A stretch of 64,000 nucleotides of DNA, taken from positions 235,332,335 to 235,396,334 of the forward strand of contig CM060922.1 in assembly GCA_030737875.1 (NCBI GenBank), read 5' to 3'. The position numbers and the translations under genes were made by a program. This DNA is from Allium sativum (taxonomy: Eukaryota > Streptophyta > Magnoliopsida > Asparagales > Amaryllidaceae). The first letter of the stretch is position 1, and each line of letters begins with the position of its first letter. The notes under the pieces are model-generated. The model was not told where the DNA came from, ran no database searches, and saw nothing but the letters and a program-made list of their open reading frames with translations. Positions 1 to 11,090 of this stretch are shown here, one piece after another.

Positions 1-1330
1 TAACACTGCTGCAGTAAAACATAAAGCCCAAAATACCGATCGCACCCTAATTTCCATACGCCAAAATGAAGCTCTTTCCAAAACAAGCTCAACGATGTTG
101 GCGTTATGATTTAAGGATATTTATTTGGATTTATAATCATTTTTTAAATCTCCATTTTACTGTGTGAACATTTTAACTGGCGGCGGAGAGATTTTGACCA
201 AAAAACGAAATGGATTAGGGTAAGGAAACGTTAAGGGTTATTTATAGACAAGTTTATTATTAATTTAATCGATTATTTTACTCAGTTTTAATCGATCACT
301 ATATGTATTCGTGGTTTAAAAATCTCTATGATCACACACAATATCCAATTTCGATAAAAATGGACATGCAACTATAGCTCGGCATTACGAACCCAGCGAA
401 ACTTGATTCATCGAATTCCGACTTCGTTTTCTCATACAACGTATTTTTAAAGGTCAAATTATCGATTGTTTTTCACATTAAAATCCCACACGGCCACATA
501 TTAACTCCAAAAATGACAAAAATTTAAATCTAATTATAATTTAATATTCCAAATCCAACAAAATTAGTTTCATCGAAAACGAAGATCGTTTGCAAAAATG
601 CCTATTTTCTAAGGCTCTAAATATACCAATAAAAATATTAATATATTTTAAAACCATTTAATTTAATAATAATAATTATTATTATTACCGTATATATTCA
701 CATAGAATATTATCTAGCTCTATAATAAACATATCTGGATTTATAACTCAATATTTCAAATCTGGATTAAATCGATATCCAATTTATATTAAAAACCCTT
801 TTTATAATATAAATAAGTCGATATAAATTATAAATGAATTCCATAGCGACTATTTTAAAATTTGATTTGGACATAACTCACAATCTATACGACGAAATCT
901 CCATTTTTATTTTTCATTAGAAAAATCTAGTTCACCAGATCCGAAAATTTCTTATTTCACAGAAATCCGACTTAAAACGAATTTTGTGTATTCGTTTAAA
1001 GTTCGAATTGCCAAATTACGAACTACCGTGCCATTTCAAGCTCGGTTATAATTATAATATAATAATTAATACGTTCAACCATCGTTTATTAAATATAAAA
1101 GTTATTATAATTTAATTCTATACTGAATTAAATCTTATAAATAATCCATTTCATACAATATTGCCATTTCAGCAATTTCTGATTATTTCAGAATTAAATA
1201 TATTATTCTATTAAATATATTAATTAAATATTCAACATAATTTAATTAAACAACCATTAAAATCTCTAAATCACTATTTAAATGATTAAATAAATTTATT
1301 ATTATACCGTTAAAAATATGGGACATTACA
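1..1330 (-). repeat. LTR fragment entering from the left edge
   Basis: AT-rich, non-coding sequence ending in GGGACATTACA at 1330, the typical plus-strand reading of a minus-oriented LTR start in this window. Blocks such as the one around 575-610 (TCGAAAACGAAG, then TCGTTTGCAAAAATG) resemble blocks in the LTRs of E (42370-42410) and G (57265-57295). The left part of the element lies outside the window, so neither target duplication nor size can be checked. No gene is visible. Confidence 0.6.
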
Positions 1331-1932
1331 ATTCCACTATGCTATTCTCTATTGCTAGGCTGCTAGACCGATTACAGCTATCTCGGACTAACTGTTTGAC
1401 ATTATCGACTTTTCAACAATTTATATATTTTATAAATGGAGGAGGAGGATTTTCACAATGGAAGCCATCGATTTCAAGGTTGAGAAGAAGAAGAAATGGA
1501 AGAGAAGATGAGAATGAATGCTTAAGGGAAGGAAAGGGGTTATACTGGAAATGCGTTAATAAGGTGATGACACATCGTAGGACAAATGTAAGTCATGCAT
1601 GGAATGTTGCATGAAAAATTACAAGTGTCATAACACTTGTAATAAAGAGAAGGGAGATGCTTTTGGTAGCATTTACCCTTGAAATGCTATTAAAAACTAT
1701 ATACAATACTTAACCAAATGCGACCAAAGGTATGCATAAAATTATATATTTTAACAAAATACTTCTTAACTATTTTTTATAATTCTAAACAAATTTACTT
1801 CAACTTTAATTAATTTACAAATTTATATATACTAATCATTTAACTAGTCAAAAATTCTAGATCGTTACAACATAGCTCGCTTTTTAGTGACACTAATTAA
1901 TGGATTAAGTCAGCTTTTGATCTAATATGATA
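1331..1932. other. Unassigned DNA between two LTR insertions
   Basis: About 600 bases with no recognised gene. It includes a short open stretch with a Lys/Arg-rich end (1318-1614), which I do not regard as a gene. There are two small perfect inverted repeats: ACAAGTGT-CATA-ACACTTGT at 1621-1640, followed by AATAAAG, and TAGCATTT/AAATGCTA at 1667-1674 and 1682-1689. Before D inserted, this DNA was contiguous with 36653 onward. Confidence 0.4.
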
Positions 1933-2021
1933 GTATGTGTAACATCCCGTATTTTCTGAGAATATTAAAATAACAAATTAAATAATAATGTTTAACATTG
2001 TTCTAAGGTTTGTAAGCAAAA

Positions 2022-2095
2022 GACTTGGTAGCTCATTTGGTTAGAACATATGATTTGCATACAAGAGGTACAAAGTTCGATCCCCGCCAGCGCCA
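2022..2095 (+). ncRNA. tRNA-like sequence in LTR D (decayed)
   Basis: A 74-nt tRNA-shaped sequence with an A-box-like TAGCTCATTTGG, an anticodon loop TTTGCAT (would read TGC, Ala), a B-box-like GTTCGATCCCC and a terminal A. The anticodon, variable and T-loop regions resemble plant tRNA-Ala. Several stem pairs are lost (acceptor 4 of 7 possible), so it is unlikely to be a working tRNA. It lies 84 bp from the LTR start; the corresponding tRNA-like sequence in C lies about 255 bp in. Confidence 0.65.
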
Positions 2096-2201
2096 TATTT
2101 TTTTTAGGGGAATGGCTAAAAAAAATGGTTTAGTGTGAAAATGGTTCATTATGAAGAAGTTATTAAGCCTTAAAGTTTGTATGCATATGAGAGAAATATA
2201 T

Positions 2202-2203
<2 letters not shown>

Positions 2204-2233
<30 letters not shown>
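2204..2233. repeat. (TA)n microsatellite
   Basis: Uninterrupted TA dinucleotides in LTR D just downstream of the tRNA-like sequence. C has a similar AT run in the same relative place. Confidence 0.9.
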
Positions 2234-2237
<4 letters not shown>

Positions 2238-2308
2238 TAAATAAATATGCAAAAAAGTACAAAACAGCAAATTGGGAGGGGGAATAACCGAACCAGCCCA
2301 TTTTTGAG

Positions 2309-2334
2309 GTCGACCCAAGCTCCGCTGGGTCGAC
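2309..2334. promoter_or_regulatory. Two GTCGAC palindromes in LTR D
   Basis: GTCGAC occurs at 2309 and 2329, about 130 bp upstream of a TATA-like box. This is a reduced form of the arrays seen in elements A and H. Confidence 0.4.
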
Positions 2335-2458
2335 TAGGGGTTAATCCAGGGTGTTTGGCTGTCATCCCGTGGGCCGATTCGCTCAAATGCAGATTTTGCA
2401 TCTGGATGGTTCTCATGGTTCAGGGTTAATCTAATGGTCCTAAATAACTTCCTACACC

Positions 2459-2466
2459 TATATATA
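2459..2466 (+). promoter_or_regulatory. TATA-like box of LTR D
   Basis: TATATATA followed by CATCCCTAACC matches the position and context of the TATATAAA box of LTR C (26049). Confidence 0.45.
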
Positions 2467-4154
2467 CATCCCTAACCTAAACCTAAATCTCTTGTACAAT
2501 TCTCTAGCCTCCATTGCTCTCTTCCTCTCTAAAAAAATAAATCAATGGCGTCTCTACTCTACTGAAACCTAAGCTAGGACTTGTGCTTCTTCTTCCTCCA
2601 ATTCTGATTAGGATTAAAAGAGAACAGCTACAACACCTTTTTCTTTTAGAATCCAACCAAGGCAAGTGCAGTTATTTTCCGATATAAACTTTAATTATGA
2701 TTGTGACATGATTGTAAATCTGAATTTGAGGTTGTGTATGTTCTGTTCTGATCTATTTTATTCTGCATCTCTTTCTTCTTTCTGTTCTATAGTCAGGCTA
2801 CCATGAGCCTGCGCCAGATCCCATAAGAGATTAACGCACAAACGCTTAACTTTGGGACAAATAATGAATGATGGCATAATTGGACATAACTAATCTATGG
2901 CTGATTTAAGAAAAAGGACATATGTTGTAAACTAGATCTAGATCTATGCATACTATGTGATTTGGAAGAAGAGGTATAATTGAATGGTAACATATGACTA
3001 GAGATTTATGGACAAAATGCATATAGGAATTAAGATCTGATATTGAGAGGATATAATTTAAAGTTCTAGATTGTTGGGTATATTTTTATATAACGATTCA
3101 TGACTTGTAACACCCCACCTCCGCCAGTGTCACTCTTGCAAGGACACTAGCTTTTGGAGGGGCGTTAAACGAGGTAAACATGCATGTAGATATCACAAGA
3201 CAGAACATATAAGTAAAACAGAGTAGTAAAGCAGCGGATAAAACTAGCATTTCAAAACCATAGTCAAGTTACATCAAAGTACTTGGTCATTATTTTCCCA
3301 TAAAACAAAGTCTAGAACATAAACTGAAAACTGGAAAAAACATAAAGTAACTATCCCCAAAGTAGCATAAAGCCATAGCATGCTCAAACCATACATGAGC
3401 TATCCAGAAAAGCAGATAAGATCTAGCTAGGTACCAGTGTTCCCACCCTGCAAACCTGGGGGGAGGGGGGGAAACGGAAGAAAAGAGGCGAAAGAAAACG
3501 GGTCAGTCAAAAAGACTGGTAAGTCCTATCTACTATTAGTATAAAAACTAATAAAGTTAACTGAACATGTAAAACAGAGATGAGATGTAGGGTGATAACT
3601 GGCTTGGTGAAAAGTTAACAAGATAGATCAAGTGTGGCATCGCATATACAAGGTTAAGTTGCACCAGGTGTGTACTAGTATTCCAATCCCTGTCAAGTAT
3701 AAACAAGAAATGATCCCTTGGCCCAAAGCTGACCCACATCATGAGATGACCTAAATCGAGGTCCAACTACTCGGTCTAGTCGATCGGCTCCCTATAAGCC
3801 TAACTCGTCGTGTATCGGTGTCATACGGCTTAATCGTGGAATGTAGTTGACTATGCTAGGTCCACCCCAGGGTGTATCCAGCCCTAAGGTGTAAACCACA
3901 GACACAATTCAAGCACGCACAGTCTAAACCTACTGGTGCCCATGTTCAACTCCGGACTTAATGTGCACGACCATGGTCCGCCTGAACAACCGGTGCACCC
4001 TTCAGCCGTCTCTTTTGGTCTCTTACAATCAGTCCCGTAATCGTGCCCCACCCTAGCCTAGTCCAGGGTACCCATGATACTTCCAAGTAGGTAACTACTG
4101 AAAAGGACCACGTAACTAGGATTTCAAGCGGCTTAAGTGTGGTTAACCCTATCC

Positions 4155-4325
4155 TAACCATGTATTGAGTTGGTCAAGTGTATTCAAGCAGTTCATGACT
4201 TAACCCTATCAATACATCGGGTTTAATTGGTTAAGAATATTCAAGTAGTCCATGACTTAACCCTACCAATCCATCGTGTTTAATCGGTTAAGTATTCAAG
4301 TAGTCCATGAATTAACCCTATCATG
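4155..4325. repeat. Tandem repeat in left LTR of A, about 55-60 bp unit
   Basis: Imperfect copies built around GGTTAAGTATTCAAGTAGTC, CATGACTTAACCCTA and CATCGGGTTTAAT. About three units; the same array is at 12156-12327 in the other LTR. Confidence 0.7.
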
Positions 4326-4351
4326 TGGCATTAATTAATTTAATGCACCCA

Positions 4352-4437
4352 ACCTCTCACATTAGACCTTGTTGTGGTTACTAGTTAAGCTGGGCGGGTC
4401 CGGGTAGCTTTACAACACAACTTAGTTTAACCTCGGG
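4352..4437 (-). other. LTR hairpin module, A left copy 1
   Basis: Member of the paired module: outer stem TTAGAC with GTTTAA (one weakened pair), inner stem GTTGTG with CACAAC, and a loop with GGCGGGTCCGGGTAG. The partner copy follows at 4461. Confidence 0.7.
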
Positions 4438-4460
4438 TTTCAAGTGCGACATGACCAACT

Positions 4461-4550
4461 ACTCACATTGGGTCCTATTGTTTGTAGTCACTAGTTAAGC
4501 CGGTCGGTTCCGGGTAGATTTATGCTACAAACTCAACCCAACCTCGAGTT
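4461..4550 (-). other. LTR hairpin module, A left copy 2
   Basis: Outer stem TTGGGT (4468-4473) pairs with ACCCAA (4536-4541). Inner stem GTTTGTAG (4480-4487) pairs perfectly with CTACAAAC (4525-4532). Both differ from copy 1 yet remain paired. The loop holds CCGGTCGGTTCCGGGTAGA. Confidence 0.75.
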
Positions 4551-5422
4551 AGCCACACTCATATTTTCTAAGTGTCATGTCCATCATTATGTTTACAAAC
4601 ATAATCACAAGTCAATGTTCATGTCATATTTTAAAACCATGTTTTCATGTCATTAATATTACCCAACCCAGCGCATTCCCATCGCATGTACGTTTCGCAT
4701 AACATGACATAGATCAAAAGAGGGAACTTGGCAAAAGCATGACAAAAGGGCATAAGGTAATAAGTTTGGCCACAAGTTAAACATGGTGGCATATGAGGCA
4801 TAAATATGTTCATTTAAATTTGCATGCTACATGCATAACATTCAAACTTAGCGAATAGGTGATACATGGTCCTAGATGACATAGGATGATGACTAGAAGT
4901 TCGCATATAACATTATATGCAAGTTATCATAAAGGTTATGAGAGTTCTCATGTTGCATAATGCAACATTTCAACATAAAGCCTATAGCTTTTAGCCCACA
5001 AGGTCAAGGTGATAGCTTTACAAACATGCATAGAATAAACTTATGCATAACATGTTAGAATCAAAGCACATATCATACTTAGGCCCAAACTCAAACTTGC
5101 AACATGTCACATTTAACTTCATAGTTAGAATCTAAGAGTAGTATAGGGCTTACAATGCTATGAAGACTAGAATAAATATAAAATAAGATTGAGATGAACC
5201 CACACTAGCAAATCCGCAACCAAAGACGATAAACTCCACTTCAAGATTTGAGAACAAGAAGGAATAACCCCAAAGACAAAGAAAGATGGATCCTTTATGA
5301 CATAGATTGATTTGAGACACTCATGCTCTCATGAAGAAGGTGGAGGCCATGATAAGTGAACATTTGGGCAGCATTTAGTTGTAGGAATGATTAATGAGGG
5401 TTTAGGCTAGGTCTAGGGGTCT

Positions 5423-5429
5423 TTTTATA
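5423..5429 (-). promoter_or_regulatory. TATA-like box, left LTR of A
   Basis: The minus strand reads TATAAAAAGACC, about 130 bp downstream in sense of the GTCGAC array. The equivalent in the right LTR is at 13445-13452. This is the likely Pol II core promoter. Confidence 0.5.
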
Positions 5430-5561
5430 GAGATTAGGGGTAGTTTAAACAATAGGATTAACCCTAAATCGAATCTGAGCCATCAACTCCCGTCAGAAAC
5501 TTCCAGAACAAGACCCAACATGTCAAAATGGTGCACCAGAAAAATTGGTCCGACCGGGGGG

Positions 5562-5667
5562 GTCGACATGGGTGTCGACCCCTGGGTCGACATGGGTGTC
5601 GACCCCTCGGTCGACATGGGTGTCGACCCATGGGGGGGTCGACACTGGTGTCGACCCCTGTGTCGAC
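5562..5667. promoter_or_regulatory. GTCGAC palindrome array with 12-nt period
   Basis: Nine GTCGAC sites start at 5562, 5574, 5586, 5598, 5610, 5622, 5638, 5650 and 5662. All steps are exactly 12 nt except one of 16. Flanks extend the dyad to forms such as GGTGTCGACCC. It lies in U3 between the LTR 5' end and the TATA box, where enhancers are expected. A role in protein binding is inferred. Confidence 0.7.
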
Positions 5668-5675
5668 CCTGCCTG

Positions 5676-5695
5676 GGGCGGGAAAATTCCCGCCC
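5676..5695. promoter_or_regulatory. E2F-like inverted repeat
   Basis: GGGCGGGAAAATTCCCGCCC: 9-bp perfect arms around AA, with each arm containing the E2F/DP-type core GCGGGAA. The right-LTR copy (13682-13702) is decayed, but H has an intact one at 62931-62952. Confidence 0.5.
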
Positions 5696-5944
5696 ATTCT
5701 GCCTTGGTTGCAATTCGAATCTGAATTCGAATTTGAACTATTTTCGGGCTTGGAATTTTCTGAAAAATTCATTGGGCCATAACTTGGTCATACGGACTCC
5801 GATCTTCGAAAACTCGGACTCTATTTCGCGTATTTTTCCGAGACGAACGCAATGGCAGAGCCCGTTTCCCTTGATTCAGATTTTAGAATTTAATTCTGCC
5901 TTGATTTACATTATAACATGTTATTAAAAATACGGGTTGTTACA

Positions 5945-5957
5945 TTCTCCCCTCCTT
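5945..5957 (-). promoter_or_regulatory. Polypurine tract of A
   Basis: The minus strand reads AAGGAGGGGAGAA immediately upstream of the 3' LTR start TGTAACAACCCG. It would prime plus-strand DNA synthesis. Confidence 0.85.
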
Positions 5958-6531
5958 AAAGGATTTCGTCCCCGAAATCTCCAAGTTAGGAAGAATGTTT
6001 CCTACCATCCATCATCCATCTACTCAAAACATCATCCACAAGTAACCATTGTCCTTAAAAAGATTCTAAATGTTGTATGAACATATGCAAAATGTGTGTG
6101 TAGATGTACTTATCTAATGCAAAAATCAGGCGGTTACTGATTCAGTAAACCTCCTTAATGCAAAGTATGTTAGTGAAATGAGTCCATATGTATGCAAATT
6201 CCTAACATAATTTATAATCTCTACATGAGTGCACATAACATTCATTCATATGCAACATCCATGTGATAGCACAACAAGTTTCATCCATGAATAAGCATAA
6301 ACACTCATGCATATGCAACATGAAAGTGTGTGAGCCGATCTTAGTGCCTAATGTGTATCATGAATCCACGAGTATCCACTTGCAAACACTTGCAACCACT
6401 TGCAACCATCAAGCATAACATGTTTCAAATACATGTTTCATCCAAAGGGTTTCTACCTAAGGTTCTCATGACACGATTATGAGATAAACAAGATAAGAAG
6501 GATAAACACGGATAGCAAAAAGAAAGATATG
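5958..6531. other. Untranslated 3' internal region of A
   Basis: About 570 bases between the chromodomain end and the polypurine tract. No gene is visible. It includes short repeats of CACTTGCAACCA near 6380-6410 and a TCCTTAAAGGATTTCG stretch near the tract. Similar DNA lies downstream of the chromodomain in C (31460-32005) and H (63192-63690). Confidence 0.6.
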
Positions 6532-7743
6532 CTAATTAAGAAAGGAGATTGAGAATGTACCCTCAAAAAGGAATGGATAAAGCCCACGCATCTTCTCCTC
6601 GGTTTCCCAAGTTGCATCTTCATCAGCTTCACTCCACTGAACTTTCACCAATTTGACTTCTCGATTCCTTAACTTCTTGATCTCCGTTCCCAAGATACGA
6701 ATCGGAGCTCTCCTCAAGGTTGCCTATTTCTGTACCTCCACGTCTTCAAGAATGCTTGGTTCAACCACCTCAGCGGACTCATGTAAGCAATTTCGGAGAT
6801 GCGAGACATGAAAGACATTATGCACTCCGGCCAGCTTCTTGGGCAATTCCACTTTATAGGCCATCTTTCCAATTCTCTCTATGATAGGGAAGGGCCCTAC
6901 GAACCTTGGTGCCAGCTTCCCAACTGCTCCAAAACGTACCACTTTACGCAAAGGGGAAACCTTCACGAAAACCATGTCTCCCACTTGGAATTCCAAATCT
7001 ACCCTTCGTTTGTTAGCATAGGATTTCTGTCTGTCTTGGGCAGCTTTCATCCGTCTTCTCACCAATTCAACTTTCTCGGATGTGTCCCGTATCATATCGG
7101 GCCCAAGTATAAGCCTATCTGTTGTCTCCCACCAACAAGATGGTGACCTACACGGCCTCCCATACAAAGCTTCAAATGGTGCCATCCCTATGCTGGCTTG
7201 GTAGCTATTGTTATAAGCAAACTCTACAAGAGGAAGGTGGTCTTCCCAAGTACCACCAAAGTCAAGAACACAAAGCCTCAAAAGATATTCTAGCACTCTA
7301 TTCACCCTTTCGGTTTGGCCATCCGTCTTGGGTTGATTGGCTGTACTCAGATTCAATCGCGTACCCATCATTTCTTGCAAACTATACCAGAACTAGCTAG
7401 TGAAAATTGGGTCACGATCGCTAACTATGCTAGAAGGAACTCCATGCAACCGCACTATCTCCCGAAGATAAATAGATGCCAGCCATGATGCGGTCCTCTT
7501 GCTCTTTACTGGAATGAAATGAGCACTCTTCGTAAGTCTATCAACTATGACCCATATGCTCGTATTCCCTTTCCTTGACCTAGGCAGTCCATCCACAAAA
7601 TCCATAGAAATACTCTCCCACTTCCATTGCGGGACCTCCAATGATGTAATAGCCCACCTGGTTTCTTTGACTCGGCTTTCACTTGTTGGCACACCATGCA
7701 CTTTGAAACATACTCTGCCACATCTTTCTTCATTCCGGCCCAA
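6532..7743 (-). pseudogene. Integrase core and chromodomain of A
   Basis: One reading frame with in-frame stops at 7393-7395 and 6724-6726. Its upstream part has the integrase segment with the first catalytic Asp (SMDFVDGLP) and the second (SDRDP). After the first stop come TDGQTERVN with the catalytic Glu, and the GPFPIIERIG and NVFHVSHLR motifs of the integrase tail. The last piece, 6532-6717, is a chromodomain (VKLVKVQW, then DATWETEE) that would direct integration to modified chromatin. The motif usually read TAYHPQTDGQ is TANQPKTDGQ here. It is joined to the upstream RNase H frame by a frameshift near 7660. Confidence 0.9.
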
Positions 7744-8282
7744 AAGAAAATGCGCTTCATATCTCTATACATCTTATCTCCTCTAGGATGTATAGTCATC
7801 TTCGAGTGATGTGCTTCTTCGAGAACTTTATGCACCGAGTCTCCTACTTGTGGAACGCATAGCCTTCCATCACGCCTTAGCCAACCCTTGTCATCAGTAG
7901 TATATCTAGCAAGGTGACTAGATGTCTCACCACGAATCAACTTGTCCATGACTTCGACTATCTGTGGATCTTCCTTCTGCGAAGCCCCAACTTGATCAAG
8001 AAGTGTGGGTCTAAGCTCAAGGGATGCTAATGAACCCGTCATCGACTCAACAGTCGTCGTGAAATCAAAGGTTGCCAAGAACTCTAAGTTCTTCATCCCA
8101 ATAAACAAGGGACTCAAAGTCAACCTCCTTCTGCTTAGTGCATCTGCCACAACATTATCCTTGCCAGGGGTGTAAGCTATCTCGAAGTCATATGATGCCA
8201 AGAATTCCATCCACCTTTGTTGCCTTAGATTCAGATCTTTCTGCGAGAAGAGGTACTTGAGTGACTTGTGATCAGTATACAA
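7545..8282 (-). pseudogene. RNase H end and integrase zinc domain of A
   Basis: It starts in the RNase H C-terminal part ([10 protein letters not shown], then [10 protein letters not shown]) and continues into the integrase HHCC zinc domain ([10 protein letters not shown], then [10 protein letters not shown]). After KPGGLL the frame runs into unrelated residues, showing a frameshift; the true continuation is in the frame of 7393-7743. Same frame as the RT piece upstream, separated from it by a stop at 8313-8315. Confidence 0.88.
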
Positions 8283-8312
8283 CTCAAACCTTTCGCCTAG
8301 AAGATAGTGGCG

Positions 8313-9458
8313 TCAGGACTTGAGTGCAAAGACGATCGCCGCCAACTCCAAATCATGAGTGGGATAGTTCTTCTCATGAACTTTAAGTTGCATACCCCCA
8401 TAGCATATCACTCTTCCCTCTTGCATTAGAACAACACCTAACCTCGTGCCACATGCATCGGTGTACACGGTAAACATCTTACCGCCATCGGGTAATGCCA
8501 AAACTGGAGCTGTGGTAAGGGCTCTCTTGAGCCTTTGAAAAGCAAGCTCACACTCCAAGTCCCAAGGAAAGACTAAGTTCTTCTTCGTCAACTAAGTAAG
8601 AGGGGCCGAAATCTTAGCGAAGTCCCTGATGAACTTCCTATAGTAGCCCGCCAGACCGAGAAAGCTTCTTACTTCGGTTGCATTCCTAGGAGTCTTCCAG
8701 TCTTGAACCACAACCACTTTCGCGGGATCCACCGCTATGCCTTGCTTAGAAACTATATGTCCAAGAAAGCGAACTTCCCTTCTCCAAAAATGACATTTGG
8801 AGAACTTGGCTTTCAACTGATGCGCTCTAAGCGTATCCATCACTTCCTTGAGATGCCTAGCATGCTCTTCCTCATCCTTTGAGAAGATCAGAATATCATC
8901 CACGAAGACAACAACAAACTTGTTAAGGAACTCCCTGAACACCCTACTCATCAAATCTATGAAGTAGGCAGGTGCATTAGTCAACCCGAATGGCATGACA
9001 AGCCATTCAAAGAATCCATCTGGAGTCCTAAACGCAGTCGTATCAATATTATCCTCGGCTACTCTAAGCTGATGGAATCCAGTGGCTAGATCGAGCTGAG
9101 AGAAAACAGAAGCACCAACAAGTTGGTCAAAGAGATCATCAATCCTCGGTAACGGGTGCCTATTCTTCTTTGTCAGCTTGTTCAACTCTCGATAATCAAC
9201 ACATAGACGAAGCGAACCATCCGCCTTAGTAGCGAATACCACCGGAGCACCCCATTCAGAAATGCTTTACCTAATAAAAATTTTCTCAAGCAGCTCCTTG
9301 ATTTGCTTACTGAGCTCTGTTCTTTCTCGTGGGGCCATGTGCCTAACGGGCAATGATATTGGCTTGGCATTATCAACAAGATAAATGCGAAAATCTATCT
9401 CTGGTTTAGGGGGTAACCCCTGAACCTCTTCAAAGACATCAGGATATTCCCGAACCAC
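8313..9458 (-). pseudogene. Reverse transcriptase and RNase H of A
   Basis: One frame with stops at 9267-9269 and 8592-8594. The order is the protease-RT linker ([23 protein letters not shown]), the RT fingers and palm ([23 protein letters not shown] with the first catalytic Asp), an intact FVDDIL active site, then the RT connection ([13 protein letters not shown]). RNase H begins with [11 protein letters not shown] and HDLELAA. The catalytic residues are present, so the losses are the stops, one being between RT and RNase H. The linker frame is shifted relative to the protease frame at 9395-9640. Confidence 0.92.
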
Positions 9459-9640
9459 CTTACAGATTGCAGATAATTGATGGACGAGTCAAGAGATTCA
9501 AGATAACATAACATGATGGGATCCAATGGGTTGCAAGAAATCTCTAGGGTATTACCGAGGCGAGTCATGAGCCTCACCACCCTATGCTCACAATCGAGGA
9601 TGGCTCCATAACTGGACAACCAATCCATGCCTAAGATCAA
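9395..9640 (-). pseudogene. Protease C-terminal part of A
   Basis: It begins ILGMDWLSSYGAILDCE, the conserved flap-to-end region of the retroviral-type aspartic protease, followed by a stretch matching C (NTLEISCNP). It then frameshifts near QSVRW. It lies in a different frame from the protease N-terminal part at 9721-10188. Confidence 0.8.
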
Positions 9641-9720
9641 CCCGTATCCCGTGAACCCGAGAACATAAGCATTACACGTGAATTATATGGTCAAGATAGA
9701 AATCTTCAAATCCACACAAA

Positions 9721-10188
9721 TCATAGATAAATGGCGGAACCCCCAATTGGATTTGAAACACTAACGGGATCCTCAACTAGACTAGTACTTAGGTGAAAAC
9801 TTTCAACAATGTCAGAAGAAATAAAGGTATGCGATGCGCCAGAATCAAATAAAGTGCGAACAGGAAAGTCAGAAATATAAACAAGACTTTCTACAGAAAT
9901 ACTACCTCGGTCCTGGACTGGAGCAGTGTTGAGAGCATGCACTTGCCCTCCAGAAGGTCCTGCATGCTGATTCTGCCCTTTCCCTTGTCCTTGCTTCTTG
10001 GGGCAATCCTTGCTAAGGTGTCCAGGCTCTCCACAGTGAAAGCATTCGCCCAACTTCCTCTTCTTCTTTCTGCAATCTTTGGCTATGTGCCAACAATCCC
10101 ACAGAAGTTGCATTTTCTTGGGTCCTTTGCCTTGGCCTTGTTGCCCTTGTTGTTCTTGTTGTTCTGATTGCCCTGACTTCCTCCCCAC
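9721..10188 (-). pseudogene. Gag nucleocapsid end and protease N-terminal part of A
   Basis: It contains a complete CCHC knuckle (CFHCGEPGHLSKDC) and the protease active site LFDSGASHTFI. A frameshift near 10090 has split the first knuckle: its front half (CNFCG) is at the end of the gag frame and its back half (HIAKDC) is here. The frame ends soon after the NPIGGS motif. Confidence 0.88.
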
Positions 10189-10910
10189 TTGGAGTTCGTC
10201 TTCTTGGTTTGAGTCTCATTAGCCTTGACTTCCTTCTTGCCATTCTTATCGTCTCCTTGAAGCAATGCCATGTCTACTAGGCCTTCAAAAGTGGCCCCCA
10301 TGGGTATATGAGATAGGGCTAAACCTTGTAATGGCTCATTCAACCCTCGTGCAAAGCGTAAAGCCTTCTTCTGGGGAGTATTAACCATGTCCAAACCGAA
10401 TCGAGCGAGCTGGTTAAACTTATTCACATACTCCCTCACGGTCATGTCCCCTTGCTTCAAAGATATAAACTTCTCCAATTGCAGATTCGCCTCAGCTGAC
10501 GATAGAAACTTAAGCCCAAACCTCATCCTAAAGTCGGTCGAAGTCTCTATAGGTCTAGTTGCATTCGTGACCTCCCACCAATAAGCAGCTTCTTCTTTTA
10601 ATAACCATGCTGCCAATAAAACCTTTCTATGGTCTTCCACATCAAAGATAGCAAAAAGATCTTCAGTTTCTTTCAACCAATTTCTCGCCTCCACAAAAGT
10701 CTCCGTCCCAAAAAAATTCTTGCCACCCATCGCCTTAAAGTCCTTGCAAACCTTTGCGAAATCTGCTTGTGGATGCTGAAGAGGAGGAGGAGGGGGGACC
10801 TCAGTTACAGTAGGGGTATTTGCTGGGCCCGCATTGTTGGCCCTAGCTTCCAAGTACCTCCGGAACCATCCAGGAATGGTCACTCCCTCGAGAAGGTTAA
10901 GATCGGCCAT
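10083..10910 (-). pseudogene. gag: Gag of A
   Basis: The ATG at 10908-10910 opens a 275-residue frame beginning MADLNLLEGVTIPGWFRRYL, close to the Gag start of C. A proline-rich linker (about residues 40-50) precedes the retrotransposon Gag fold (about 52-225; AYWWEVTNA, LKQGDMTVREYVNKFNQLA). A basic Asn/Lys-rich tail follows, ending inside the first zinc knuckle at the frameshift. Capsid function may be intact, but nucleic-acid binding is not. It sits 180 bp inside the right LTR, as expected. Confidence 0.9.
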
Positions 10911-11090
10911 GCTGAAAAAGGAAAAGATAGATTAAGAACGAGGAAACGAAGGATAGCGCTAATGGTTTTTGGGGAATAGCCTTTTAAAGTAACTGGACTT
11001 TTCTTGGAAAATACTTAATTGGCTTTGAAAATAGTTTTCCAAAAAGGTAAGTTTAAAAAAACACTTTTGCTCAAATCTTGTAAACCTTAT

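Larger units (their letters stand above)
3106..5944 (-). repeat. Left LTR of A (3' LTR in element orientation)
   Basis: 2839 bp, plus-strand ends TGTAACACCCC and GTTGTTACA. In sense orientation from 5944 it holds the conserved CCATTGCGTTCGTCTCGG block (5838-5855), an E2F-like inverted repeat, the GTCGAC array, a TATA-like box, a hairpin pair and a poly-G run (a C-run in sense) near 3460. It has no coding capacity; open frames across the GTCGAC array are by-products of the repeat. Confidence 0.95.

Noticed and set aside
1318..1614. 98-residue open frame
   Set aside because: It begins in the LTR end and has no domain, no homology I recognise and a biased Lys/Arg tail. Chance frame.
2022..2095. 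Functional tRNA-Ala gene
   Set aside because: Stems are badly mispaired and it lies at a fixed place in an LTR. Kept only as tRNA-like.
5464..5927. Open frames on both strands with PRGRHPCRP- and GVDMGVDP-type repeats
   Set aside because: They are translations of the 12-nt GTCGAC array, which stays open in several frames because its period is a multiple of three. The same explanation covers 13506-13935.
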